Source: Mycobacterium lentiflavum
GTDB taxonomy: Bacteria; Actinomycetota; Actinomycetes; Mycobacteriales; Mycobacteriaceae
NCBI RefSeq assembly: GCF_022374895.2
Contig: NZ_CP092423.2
Location: 5,146,001 to 5,210,000, forward strand
DNA length: 64,000 bases
Direction: 5' to 3'
Shown here: one piece after another, positions 16,420 through 24,922 of the stretch
Position numbering within the stretch: the stretch's first letter is position 1
Layout of the letters: each line of letters starts with the position of its first letter
The notes under the pieces: generated by a model
Database searches by the model: none
Told to the model about the DNA's origin: nothing
The model's input: only the letters and a program-made list of their open reading frames with translations
Program-made: the position numbers and the translations under genes

Positions 16420-16696
16420 ATGACCAAAGCCGGCGTGGGTGTCATGGAACACGATCGATTCGCGTTTCGGCCCAAAGCCTTTGCTGCACGCCGACTACAT
16501 GACCGGACTAGCGTGTGGGGCCGACTCGTTCTGGGTCGCCGACCATCTGAATTCGGTGCCGCCACCGTCGATGTGGAACACCAGGCACCTCGGCGCCGCC
16601 CGAACCCGCCTGATTCACGAAATCCCCGAAGGCAATTAGGGCGGCGGCAACGTCATCTACTACCAGCAAGTGAAAGGCCTTGTCACCGAGGAATAA
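16420..16696 (+). pseudogene. Remnant of an LLM F420-dependent oxidoreductase (phthiodiolone ketoreductase-like)
   Basis: A short stretch encodes SRFGPKPLLHADYMTGLACG followed by ADSFWVADHLNSVPPPSMWN and a LIHEIPE segment. This resembles the N-terminal 60 residues of mycobacterial phthiodiolone-ketoreductase-like LLM proteins (GADSYWVGDHLN pattern). The initiating ATG at 16420 is in a different frame from this segment, an in-frame TAG follows at 16637-16639, and about 300 expected residues are absent. This is a heavily deleted, frameshifted relic. The match is from memory of the family. Confidence 0.6.
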
Positions 16697-16868
16697 TGCG
16701 GCGACACAATTGCCAGTGAACACTCGCGCTCATCGACGGTGTGAGCTGGATTGCACCCACCGCTGCATGTGATTTGCGTAACTGTCTGACAATTATAGGC
16801 GTAGTCGTTCACTAATATTGATACGTTCTCAGCTGTATCTTTGGCAGGAATAATGCGTCAGGAAGTAA

Positions 16869-17366
16869 ATGCGAAAATTCACCGCGATGTTGTTCGTTGG
16901 AGCCAATATTCTTGCGGCGGCGATATTCTGGGGCGCAACGGGAGTTGCGACGGCGGACGCCAGTTCAGGTGGCTCGTTGGTGCCCTTGACCCCAAAATTC
17001 CGGGCGTGCGACTTCACCTGGGCGGTTAATGTTCCGACGATGGGTAAGGGCAGCGGCCAGGCCGTCATTAGCAGGGCGGCAGCCAACAGGGTCGTGGCGC
17101 AGGTGGAATTGATTGCCGCCGAGCCGGGAGCCCATTACAACGTCAGGCTGATTCAGTCGCCCCGGACTTCGGCAGGCTGCGGAGCCGGAGACATTGGAGT
17201 CAGCGCGGGCGGCCTCGACACCGACGGCAGCGGAGCGGCCACGACGACGCTGGAAGGCCCGATCGCCGCGAATTCCACCGGGGTATGGGTTTTCGTTGAC
17301 CGCCCCTCGCCGCACTCGCAGACGCCGATTGACTTCTACACCTCGGAAATCGTCACGCCGATCTAG
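16869..17366 (+). CDS. Secreted mycobacterial protein of unknown function
   Basis: 165 residues with a signal peptide (MRKFTAMLFVGANILAAAIF, then WGATGVATADA, likely cut after ADA). The mature part is rich in Gly, Ala, Thr and Ser, has two cysteines (ACDF and AGCGAGD) that could form a disulfide, and a short beta-sheet-like pattern (VVAQVELIAAEPGAHYNVRLIQ). I recognise no catalytic motif. AGGAAG lies just before the ATG. It is monocistronic; flanking genes give no functional hint. Confidence 0.7.
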   Translation: MRKFTAMLFVGANILAAAIFWGATGVATADASSGGSLVPLTPKFRACDFTWAVNVPTMGKGSGQAVISRAAANRVVAQVELIAAEPGAHYNVRLIQSPRTSAGCGAGDIGVSAGGLDTDGSGAATTTLEGPIAANSTGVWVFVDRPSPHSQTPIDFYTSEIVTPI

Positions 17367-17406
17367 TTGCGCCACAACGCATCTAAGTGATCCTATCCGA
17401 GTTCGC

Positions 17407-17412
17407 TACGCT
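17407..17412 (+). promoter_or_regulatory. -10 element of a leaderless promoter (TACGCT)
   Basis: TACGCT fits TANNNT and ends exactly 7 nt before the ATG at 17420, so transcription should begin at or next to the start codon. No ribosome site is visible. Confidence 0.55.
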
Positions 17413-17419
17413 GGACTTC

Positions 17420-17875
17420 ATGGCTCCCAAGACGGCGACCGCGGACGTGGTCAGCGCTCGGCAACTTCTCGAGTTCATCCGGCCCAGACACAAGATGCTG
17501 CTGACCACCTTCCGTTCGGACGGGTCGCTGCACAGCTCCCCGGTGACCGGTGGCGTGGACGAGCAGGGCCGCATCGTGATCGCGACCTATCCGCAGCGCG
17601 CCAAAAGCGTGAACATCCGCCGCACCGCGTCGGCGAGCGTGCTCGTGCTCTCTGACGATTTCAACGGCCCCTACGTGCAGGTCGATGGGGACGCCGAAGT
17701 AATCGAATTACCCGACGCGCTGGAACTGCTCGTCGACTACTTCCGGGTGATCGCCGGAGAACACCCGGACTGGGACGACTACCGCCGCGCCATGGCCGAT
17801 CAAGGCAAGTGTTTGATCCGAGTCACGCCGCGCCGCTGGGGGCCCGTGGCCACCGGCGGTTTCCCGCCGAAGTAG
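17420..17875 (+). CDS. PPOX-class F420/flavin-dependent oxidoreductase (Rv1155-like)
   Basis: 151-residue split-barrel protein of the pyridoxamine-phosphate-oxidase-like superfamily. It shows TTFRSDGSLHSSPVTGGVDEQGRIVIATYPQRAKSVNIRRTASASVLV, then YVQVDGDAEVIELPDALELLVDYFRVIAGEHPDWDDYRRAM. The IAGEHxDWDDYRxAM block is shared with M. tuberculosis Rv1155, an F420-binding protein. It likely reduces an unknown substrate with F420H2. The ATG at 17420 is preferred over 17387 because a -10 hexamer lies 7 nt upstream (leaderless) and the shorter product fits the family. It ends 4 nt from the convergent protease gene. Confidence 0.82.
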   Translation: MAPKTATADVVSARQLLEFIRPRHKMLLTTFRSDGSLHSSPVTGGVDEQGRIVIATYPQRAKSVNIRRTASASVLVLSDDFNGPYVQVDGDAEVIELPDALELLVDYFRVIAGEHPDWDDYRRAMADQGKCLIRVTPRRWGPVATGGFPPK

Positions 17876-17879
17876 GGCC

Positions 17880-18830
17880 TCACGCCGACTCGGGTACGTA
17901 AACGCCTTTTCCCTGAGCCAATTTTTCCAGTGTGTCGTAGGCCATCCAGACGAATCCCTTTTGGCCCCAACGTCTTCCCCAGCTGTTCTGGATCCGGACC
18001 GCGCCGGTGGACTTCGTGTATGCATCGTCGTAGCCGACGATGAGCATCACATGGCCGGATTTCTTGCCGTTACGGTCGTGGCTCACCTGCCCATTCCCGA
18101 CGTAGGGCGTCGGTTGGCCGCGGTAGTGCGGAAAGTCCGTGTAGAGCGAGGTGCCGAAGGCCATCGGCACGCCGGACGCGATGACAGTACGAAGATTGTT
18201 CAATCCCTGCGCCCCGGTGATGTGCGTCAACTTGTACTCGGGGACGCGAAAGCCGGGATCCGGCGGGATTGGCTGCGAGCCATACTCCGACCACTCCACT
18301 GCGCACGTCGCCTTGGATCCGGGCTTGCGGTTCGGGGCGGCAGCCAGGGACGGAGTCCCGCCATTGGATTGGAGCCAATCCAGGCACTTGGTGATTTGGC
18401 CGCCGTGACAGTTGTTCTCAGGCGTTTTGTTTGCGATTTCGTACCGAATGTAGGCGTAGTCGGGTCCGGCCAGCCGGTCGGGACGGGTTGGTGGGATGCG
18501 GCTCTTGCGGGCGGCGTAGAACGTCGCGAGGCCGTATACGGAAGCCCATACGAAGCAATTCGGCATCGTCTGACGACCAACCGGGGGTAACCACTCGTCC
18601 GGGACATGCGAGGCTGGTGGCACTTCGCCACGGTGCGTCGGCTTTTCCGTTTTTCCGGGTTCTCCGGCTTCGGGATCGTATCCATAGGACGCAAGATCGG
18701 CCGGTTCTTCGCTCTGATCTTGGATTTGGTTCGCGGCTTGCTCATGGCCGCTGCACGAGGGCAATGCCACCGCCAAGGCGCCAGCCACCGACAAGCTCAG
18801 CATCGAACGCCGGCTGATGCTTGGATCCAC
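17880..18830 (-). CDS. Exported papain-like cysteine protease (C1 family), probable lipoprotein
   Basis: 316-residue protein. The N-terminus VDPSISRRSMLSLSVAGALA ends in ALPSC, a twin-arginine-like signal with a lipobox. The C1 triad is recognisable: Gln-Cys in GRQTMPNCFVWASVYG, His in KKSGHVMLIVGYDDA and Asn in IQNSWGRRWGQKGFVWM. The GTG at 18830 is chosen because AGGAGA lies 4 nt upstream; a longer frame to 19013 would read through the tRNA fragment. It probably acts at the cell surface on unknown proteins. Its start is 115 bp from the left attachment repeat of the genomic island, so it is the first core-side gene. Confidence 0.85.
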   Translation of the reverse strand: MDPSISRRSMLSLSVAGALAVALPSCSGHEQAANQIQDQSEEPADLASYGYDPEAGEPGKTEKPTHRGEVPPASHVPDEWLPPVGRQTMPNCFVWASVYGLATFYAARKSRIPPTRPDRLAGPDYAYIRYEIANKTPENNCHGGQITKCLDWLQSNGGTPSLAAAPNRKPGSKATCAVEWSEYGSQPIPPDPGFRVPEYKLTHITGAQGLNNLRTVIASGVPMAFGTSLYTDFPHYRGQPTPYVGNGQVSHDRNGKKSGHVMLIVGYDDAYTKSTGAVRIQNSWGRRWGQKGFVWMAYDTLEKLAQGKGVYVPESA

Positions 18831-18944
18831 GGTTTCTCCTAGGTCAAGCGGCGGGGTTTGCCAACAACGCCTCATAAACCTAATTGCGGGCAACCGCGCT
18901 CGCCTGGCGTTGGGGACTCCGATTACCTGGAGGGGGAATGACGT

Positions 18945-18995
18945 AATGGTGGCCAGGGCCGGGATCGAACCGGCGACCTTCCGCTTTTCAGGCGG
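18945..18995. repeat. attL: 51-bp 3'-end copy of tRNA-Phe
   Basis: These 51 bp are identical to 42472-42522, the 3' half of the intact tRNA-Phe gene from its CCA end through the T-arm to the anticodon stem. Outside the block the two sequences diverge at once. There is no 5' half here, so this is an attachment-site duplicate and not a working tRNA. Confidence 0.92.
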
Positions 18996-19140
18996 GCATT
19001 GAGGTGACGCCAATGTGTTTCAGCTGTTCACGTCGGGCTGGCACATGCGAGTTGGACTTGCTGGAGCAGCAGGACAGGCAACCTTCATGCACTTCGCGCT
19101 GCGTGCAGGCATGGGCCTACCGGCAGGCCACACCGACCCC

Positions 19141-20430
19141 TTAACGGCTGGCCGGCTGGGTGAAGAACAGCGGGTCGGCGTGCGCGATGGCATGCGAAAG
19201 CATCCCGCGCAAGAACAGCCCATGCCCGTGGGCACCCTTTATGCCGTAGTTTGCGTCAGACCAGCCGCGCTCGGCGTTACCGACAATCACCCCGTTGTTC
19301 GGAATGTAGTTCTGGAAGAACGACACCGGAAGACATACCAGACCCGACGACGGATCGGACGTGTACTGATCGGAGGCCATTCCCCGGACCTGACCGGTCT
19401 TGGCCTTCAGCGACGCATCCGCCCACGGCGGAGTCTCGAGATTGAACTCAATGCGGTCATCCCAGCCCCGCATCGGCGCTATCGGGGTCATATTGCAGAT
19501 GTTGTAGTGACTGCGATAGGCGGTGTAGATGCAGGAGCGGCCCCGGGGATTGAGCCGAACCCAGTTGCGGATCGACTCCCACAGCGCGATGAACTTCGGC
19601 AGACGTTCGGTATCGTCGTTACCGAGGTTGATGTCGAATGCGTTGACCTGTGCCAGGTTGTTCTCGAAGAAGGTCTTCGACGGTCCGCTTTGATTCGCCA
19701 TCAACGCGGCAAGCCGGTCCCCGCTGCGGCTATATCCCGAGACCATCACCTTGCCGATGGTGTCGAATTGCGGCGCCTTGTCGGAATTGAGCTGACGGGC
19801 GACGAAATCGTAGAGCTCACCTAGGACGGTCTTGAGCGCGACCGGGGTAAGAATGTCGTCGAAGTTTCCTTGATGCTCTGCGACCGGAACGACGTAGGCG
19901 AGGTTCGGTTCGCGCTGCGAGACCGCCATGACATGATGCGCGACCGCTTTGAAATCCTGTGCGAGGTAACGGATACCGAGCTTGACGTAGTGTGCTGTGG
20001 AGTCGGAAGGACGCTTGCCATCCCAGTACGGCGTCTCCTTGTACTCGGCTTCGTATGTCGGCGGATGAAACAGTACGTGGAAGTTCAGCGGTGACGGAAG
20101 CTTGCCGGCTGCCATGCGCGACACCAGCAGGTTGGGGATCCAGACAAAGAGCAGCCGCGTGGTCCCCCGCTCACGATCGAGCACGAACACCCGACCGGCA
20201 GCCTTCTGTTTGTTCTTCGACGTCACCCCTGCGGTGGAGTACTTCTTGGCCGAATACGTCCACCCCTCAAGAGCTTTGACGCTGCTGTCGAGGATATGGA
20301 AGTCGAAGTTTCGCAACTCGTCACCGGGAAGCAGCATCTCGGGATCGGCGATGAGGGCCCCGGTCGTCTTGTCGGGTACCAGCAGCGGCAGCGGTTGGAT
20401 GGCCTGCACCGTCGTGCTGACATCTTTCAC
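19141..20430 (-). CDS. Lipase-like alpha/beta-hydrolase partner of the LysM giant protein
   Basis: 429 residues. The only clear motif is a nucleophile elbow, MVSGYSRSGDRLAAL (GxSxxG, serine near residue 252). It sits in a pattern consistent with an alpha/beta hydrolase: a preceding strand KVMVSGYS, an acidic residue later, and histidines in GAHGHGLFLRGMLSHAIAH near the C-terminus. There is no signal peptide. I recognise no named family. It starts 39 bp downstream of the 999-residue LysM protein on the same strand, so the two are probably co-expressed and may act together. It is the left-most cargo gene, next to attL. Confidence 0.6.
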   Translation of the reverse strand: MKDVSTTVQAIQPLPLLVPDKTTGALIADPEMLLPGDELRNFDFHILDSSVKALEGWTYSAKKYSTAGVTSKNKQKAAGRVFVLDRERGTTRLLFVWIPNLLVSRMAAGKLPSPLNFHVLFHPPTYEAEYKETPYWDGKRPSDSTAHYVKLGIRYLAQDFKAVAHHVMAVSQREPNLAYVVPVAEHQGNFDDILTPVALKTVLGELYDFVARQLNSDKAPQFDTIGKVMVSGYSRSGDRLAALMANQSGPSKTFFENNLAQVNAFDINLGNDDTERLPKFIALWESIRNWVRLNPRGRSCIYTAYRSHYNICNMTPIAPMRGWDDRIEFNLETPPWADASLKAKTGQVRGMASDQYTSDPSSGLVCLPVSFFQNYIPNNGVIVGNAERGWSDANYGIKGAHGHGLFLRGMLSHAIAHADPLFFTQPASR

Positions 20431-20469
20431 CGGTGCGCCCCCATCCTCACCCGACCCGTCGTGGCCGGC

Positions 20470-23469
20470 TCACAGACCCTTGAGGGTGTACTCGGTGGCG
20501 ACCACCTGGTCGGTGGGCAGAATCTCGGTCCACTGGCTGAACACCTTGAACGGCTTGGCACCGAAGTCGATGCCACCGGCCAGCGGATCGAATCCCTTGG
20601 CGAACACCACCTCGGTGGGCAGCGCGACCTGCTGGTTGACACCATTGCCGCCGATGGGAATCGGCTGCAGCGACAGCTCGTTTTCGGCAGCGATCTTGTC
20701 GGCGACGATCAACAACACGTCCTCGATCGTCTTGCCCTGGTATTCCGGCGGATCCTGCTGTGGATCAAACGGATAGGGCTCCGACAGACCATCGGTGGCT
20801 GCGACCTCCGGGCGCTGCAGCCAGGTGATGGCCTCGCGTTCGCGCCCCGGCCGGATCGGTAGCACCGCTTTGACCCACGGCGAGTTCAAGAATGCATTGC
20901 GGTTCGCGTCGCCGTCGAGCTGGATCAGCCATCCCAGCGACGTGCCCAGCGGCGCCGGTGTGGTCTCCTCGGTGACCAGGTAGTAGGGCCTGCCGTTCTT
21001 AGTCCCGGGACCACCCGTAGCCGGCGGGGTATCAACGATTGTCGTTGCCTGCAATTCACCGGTGGCCGTCATCGGTACCAGCGGCTGCGGCCGCGGACGC
21101 CACCAGTCCGGCGCCACGAAGTACAGCATGGCGTCGACGTCGAAGAAGTACCGGATCAGTTCGGAGGCGACATGGTAATCGTCGTCGGTCCAGCCGTTCT
21201 CGTTGCCGTAGAGCCGCGAGATCACCTTGCGGTAGATGATCGTGCGCTCCTCTTCGCGCAGGTCGTCGGGATTGCGCGTTTTGACCTGCCCGCTGAGCTT
21301 GAGCCGCTTGCGCAGTGTCGCGTAGAAGAGCGCCTCCTTGGCGGCGGCAACCTGATCGTCGTAATCCTTTTTCGCCGCGGCGTTTTCGTCGTCCACCGCC
21401 TTGATCGCCTCCGGCGTCGGCGCATAGACGATGGTGGCTTCGAACGGGATCTGCTTTTGGCCGCCGAAGTTGGCGTGGGTCAACCTCATCGAGAATGTGT
21501 TCGCACCCACGTTGGGGTTGGGCATCAACCCCGGGTCGTCGAGCTGATACTTCACCTGCGCGCCCTTGAAGTCGATGCTGCCGATGCTGTCGAGCACGGT
21601 GCCCGCCGGTGGCGGCGGCAACTTGAAGTCGAAACTGAACTGGATGATGTCGTCCTTGCCGACGTCGGGACTGAAGATGCCGTGATCGGCGTTGTCGCCG
21701 GACAACGAGTAGGTGTCTTCGGCGTCGTCGTCGCCACCCTGATACAGGATGAACGGGATCGACAACTGATAGGTCTTTTCCTGATTGGCAGGCCGCGGCT
21801 TCACTTCGGGTTGCTTGAGGCCAGGGTCGAGCGCCGCGGCGGCCTCGTGCACGAACTCGCCGAGCCCCAGCGGGTCACCCGGCCGGTCGACGTAGAGCTG
21901 CCAGCACAGTTGCTGGCCCAGATCCTGCACCTGCACAGCGACTTTGCGCATCTTGCGGCTCAGCTCATAGCTGACGAGCCGATCGGTGTTGTTCTGCAGA
22001 ACGTAGCGCCGGCTGGAGGTGTCGGTCGTCTCGGTCACCGTGCGGAAAGTGGTCTTGTAGTTCTGGCGCACCTCGCTGGAAAGCTTTGAGCTCTGCTCGC
22101 GCATGTGCTTGTGTGTGTCCTCCTGGGCTTGTTTGCGCGAGACGTCGAGGTTGAACGTCGAGCTGCCGCTGGCCTGAAAGATCGGGCCCACCCCGCCGCT
22201 GGCCGAGGTCGACACACCAAGCTTCATATCGTTGTCGTTATCGGTCTTGACCGCGTCGGACAACTCATCTTGGTCCTTGGCCTCGGTCTCGCTCTTTGTG
22301 GTCTCCTCGGTGGACTGCTCGACGGTCCGCTCGACCAGGGTGCGCCGGGTGTTCGCCTCGTAGAGCTCCACCATCCCGCCGGGGCTGATCCAGACATGTC
22401 CGACGGGCGGGCCGAGAAACGTGCCGAGCTCGAAAAAGTACTCGCGGAACCGGTGCAGCAGCCCGATCGGCGACAGGAAACTCAACTTCGACGGATGCTG
22501 CTCGGCCAGAAATTGCACCGCGGCCACTACCCGCTGCCACTGCGCGAAGGCCGGCGTGAACAGCTGCTTGACCGCGTCGGGCGACGTCTTGCCCAGGTAC
22601 TGAAGCAGACTCGCAGTCGCCGCCTCTCGGCTGATCAACGCCGCTGAGGCTGGCGCAAAAGCGCCTTCGGCCGCAAGGCGCACCACCGGCCCAGCTGGCT
22701 GCGCGTCCGGTGCCGCCGGCGGCGGTGCGTTCAGACCACCCAGCACATCGCGGGTGATCTTGGTCAGGGCGGAATCGTTGCCCTCGGCCAGAATTGACGC
22801 CCACCCGTCGCCCAGCCCGTTGCTTCGTACCATCGCCGCGAGCTGACGTCCGACCTGCGAGTCGGTGCGGTCCACCACCTGCGGTGCCCCCAGCTGCGGA
22901 ACGGGCTGAGCCTGCGTCGTTTCGGTCACATCGCGAATGAGGTTGGCCGCGCGGGTGAGTCGCACGGCCATGCCCTCGGCGACCCGTTCCTGGTGCAGCT
23001 GACTGCGCCACCCGATCAACGGCTGATACACGCCGAAGGGCTCGCTCGCGTAGGGCAGGATTGTCTGCGGCGGCGCACCAGGACTCGTGGTTGGACCTGG
23101 CAGCGGCGTCGCTCCGGGGCCGGGCCGCGGCGGAATCGTCAGGATCTCACCGGGGTTGATCGCATTGGGATTCTCGATCGCGTTGGCCTGGGCGATCAGC
23201 GGGAACATGGTGCCGTCACCGTAGAACCGCACCGCAATGTCCCACAGGGTGTCACCGGCGACCACGGTGTAGGTCGTTGGGCCGGCTGGATCAGGTGTCG
23301 GCGGCGCGGGTGGCTCGGGAATCTGCAGCACCTGGCCGACGAAGATCTGGTTCGGATCAGCAAGCTGGTTGGCCTGCGCGATCAACGGGAACATCGACGC
23401 GTCGCCGTAGAAATCGCGCGCAATCCCCGAAAGTGTCTCGCCGGCAAGAACAGTGTGTACGCGTGGCAT
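20470..23469 (-). CDS. 999-residue protein with two N-terminal LysM domains
   Basis: The N-terminus carries two LysM domains: residues about 3-50 (VHTVLAGETLSGIARDFYGD start) and about 66-112 (YTVVAGDTLWDIAVRFYGDG start), joined by Pro-rich linkers. LysM binds N-acetylglucosamine polymers such as peptidoglycan, and LysM pairs of this style also occur in phage tail and contractile-injection proteins. No signal peptide precedes them. The middle has a charged, Thr/Ser/Glu-rich region with predicted helices (QSTEETTKSETEAKDQDEL, then RKQAQEDTHKHMREQSSKLS), and the rest is mixed alpha/beta without a motif I know. The lipase-like gene follows 39 bp downstream. Function is unknown; a wall-acting or secreted effector is only inference. 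Confidence 0.72.
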   Translation of the reverse strand: MPRVHTVLAGETLSGIARDFYGDASMFPLIAQANQLADPNQIFVGQVLQIPEPPAPPTPDPAGPTTYTVVAGDTLWDIAVRFYGDGTMFPLIAQANAIENPNAINPGEILTIPPRPGPGATPLPGPTTSPGAPPQTILPYASEPFGVYQPLIGWRSQLHQERVAEGMAVRLTRAANLIRDVTETTQAQPVPQLGAPQVVDRTDSQVGRQLAAMVRSNGLGDGWASILAEGNDSALTKITRDVLGGLNAPPPAAPDAQPAGPVVRLAAEGAFAPASAALISREAATASLLQYLGKTSPDAVKQLFTPAFAQWQRVVAAVQFLAEQHPSKLSFLSPIGLLHRFREYFFELGTFLGPPVGHVWISPGGMVELYEANTRRTLVERTVEQSTEETTKSETEAKDQDELSDAVKTDNDNDMKLGVSTSASGGVGPIFQASGSSTFNLDVSRKQAQEDTHKHMREQSSKLSSEVRQNYKTTFRTVTETTDTSSRRYVLQNNTDRLVSYELSRKMRKVAVQVQDLGQQLCWQLYVDRPGDPLGLGEFVHEAAAALDPGLKQPEVKPRPANQEKTYQLSIPFILYQGGDDDAEDTYSLSGDNADHGIFSPDVGKDDIIQFSFDFKLPPPPAGTVLDSIGSIDFKGAQVKYQLDDPGLMPNPNVGANTFSMRLTHANFGGQKQIPFEATIVYAPTPEAIKAVDDENAAAKKDYDDQVAAAKEALFYATLRKRLKLSGQVKTRNPDDLREEERTIIYRKVISRLYGNENGWTDDDYHVASELIRYFFDVDAMLYFVAPDWWRPRPQPLVPMTATGELQATTIVDTPPATGGPGTKNGRPYYLVTEETTPAPLGTSLGWLIQLDGDANRNAFLNSPWVKAVLPIRPGREREAITWLQRPEVAATDGLSEPYPFDPQQDPPEYQGKTIEDVLLIVADKIAAENELSLQPIPIGGNGVNQQVALPTEVVFAKGFDPLAGGIDFGAKPFKVFSQWTEILPTDQVVATEYTLKGL

Positions 23470-24463
23470 TTCGCCCTCCCCATGCGTGGCGCCGAATTGT
23501 GCGCCTTCGTCGGTTCGTAGACCTTGGACGCTAAGGCGATGGGCAAAGCGCCAATAGAGTACTCACCTACTTGTATTTGGAACGACGGCCGGTCGAGCGT
23601 GAGGTAGCTTCATCCACTGCTTTGCTGAAATCGCCAGTCGCGGCTGCTTGTTTGGCGCAGGTACAAGTTCTACGGACAAACACAGCGGCAAAACGTCCCA
23701 CCGCACAGTCCACCGACGACGACGCCTCTGCAACCAAGGTGGACTCGCGAGCGGCTACGTGCTTGTGAATGACGGGCCAGCTTTCGCGTCACAGCTTGCG
23801 GCAGCGTTATCGAAGCGGATGTAGGACGGCCAAGGGACTAGCGACGGTGCTCAAGACAGGCGCGGACTTGCAAATTTTAGCGAGCTACGTTCGCAAGCGG
23901 CCATTTGGCTGCTGCCGTCGTCTGGCACCCGCAAAACGATGCGGTCGACCGGCGGCGCCGAGCTAAGTCGGCTTAATCAGTGGCGGCCCGACAAGTGGGG
24001 CGGCTGTCCTGAGGACAGTTGTGAGCGCAATCGAGCCCGTCATCCACACACTTGCGGATGTAAACAACCACATGAGAACCGCACTTCGACGCTTTTACCC
24101 GGCAACGGAACATATTGATGCATGGGGGGTCGGCCTTGACCGCGTGACACAGCCGCATTGGTGGAGGGGGTCGGTGCCCTCCAAATTGGCCGCGCGCGGA
24201 CGGCTCAACATCGATCTGCTCGGCGGCGGCGACTCACGACACTAAGTCGACCTGCTCGAGCCCTAGAGATCGCCTCAGCGCTTCCACTCCGATGGCGATT
24301 CATTCCTTCGGGCTAAGAAAGCGGCAGCGGAGATATGCCTACGCCCTGGCCGTGCCGAATATACAGATGCGTTACGCCTTCCGCTAACCACTTCTGCCCA
24401 ACGGAGCCAATCTCCAGCGACAATACGACGGGCATGTCGGGGGGTTGGGTGAGAATGGTTTAC
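23470..24463. other. About 1 kb without a convincing gene inside the island
   Basis: This divergent gap lies between the LysM gene and the GPGGG-repeat gene. It contains several 60-75 codon open frames on both strands (for example 23571-23768, 23769-23966 and 24021-24245 on plus), but none has a good ribosome site, a recognisable domain or a partner gene. Promoters for both flanking genes must lie here. I see no tRNA, repeat array or obvious structured RNA. Confidence 0.5.
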
Positions 24464-24814
24464 ATGACTAATAGAGGATGGCCGCGTGACCGCTCTGCAG
24501 GCCCCGGTGGCGGACTTTCCACGGGTCCCGGCGGTGGCCTCTCCACTGGACCTGGCGGAGGCATGTCGACCCGCCCGGGCGGCGGTCTCTCCACCGGACC
24601 AGGCGGAGGCATGTCGACCGGCCCGGGCGGCGGCCTCTCCACCGGACCTGGCGGAGGGCTGAGCTCTGGCCCCGGGGGCGGTTTGTCGACTGGCGGTAAG
24701 ACGCATTACCGCAGCAACATCCCGCCGATTCATATCTTTGTGCCTTATCTTCGCCAGCATGGCTATGGCTGGGCGGCCGACATGCTCGCTAGTGCGCACA
24801 ATCTCAAGGCTTGA
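24464..24814 (+). CDS. GPGGGLST octapeptide-repeat protein
   Basis: About 116 residues. After a short basic leader (MTNRGWPRDRSA) come eight near-identical octapeptides of the form GPGGGLST (variants MST, LSS and one RPGGG), then a non-repetitive tail, HYRSNIPPIHIFVPYLRQHG followed by YGWAADML. Small proteins with GPGGGL(Y/S)T repeats and a YxSNxPP tail are, as I recall, scattered in many bacterial genomes, often in accessory regions, without assigned function. The ATG at 24464 is preferred; in-frame starts at 24455 and 24434 are possible. It lies 108 bp before the zinc-hook ATPase on the same strand and could be its small partner. Confidence 0.7.
   Translation: MTNRGWPRDRSAGPGGGLSTGPGGGLSTGPGGGMSTRPGGGLSTGPGGGMSTGPGGGLSTGPGGGLSSGPGGGLSTGGKTHYRSNIPPIHIFVPYLRQHGYGWAADMLASAHNLKA
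24500..24691 (+). repeat. 24-bp coding tandem repeat, 8 units
   Basis: Eight 24-bp units encode the octapeptides GPGGGLST, LST, MST, (R)PGGGLST, MST, LST, LSS and LST. Units differ at silent positions as well as at Leu/Met, so the repeat has diverged in DNA while the peptide stayed constant, which suggests selection on the protein. Confidence 0.9.
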
Positions 24815-24922
24815 GAACCGTCGGACGCATGGCCGTGCCCATACGGTTGAGACGCAGAAGCGTCAACCAGTGATGCCACCCCGTTTTCTACACCGGATGT
24901 CGCTACCACGTGGGAGGCCCCA

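Noticed and set aside
18945..18995. Second tRNA-Phe gene
   Set aside because: Only the 3' 51 bp are present; the D-arm and 5' acceptor strand are missing, so it is an attachment-site copy.
24021..24245. Possible 74-codon gene in the island gap
   Set aside because: No ribosome site, no recognisable domain, and the opposite strand is equally open; not supported.
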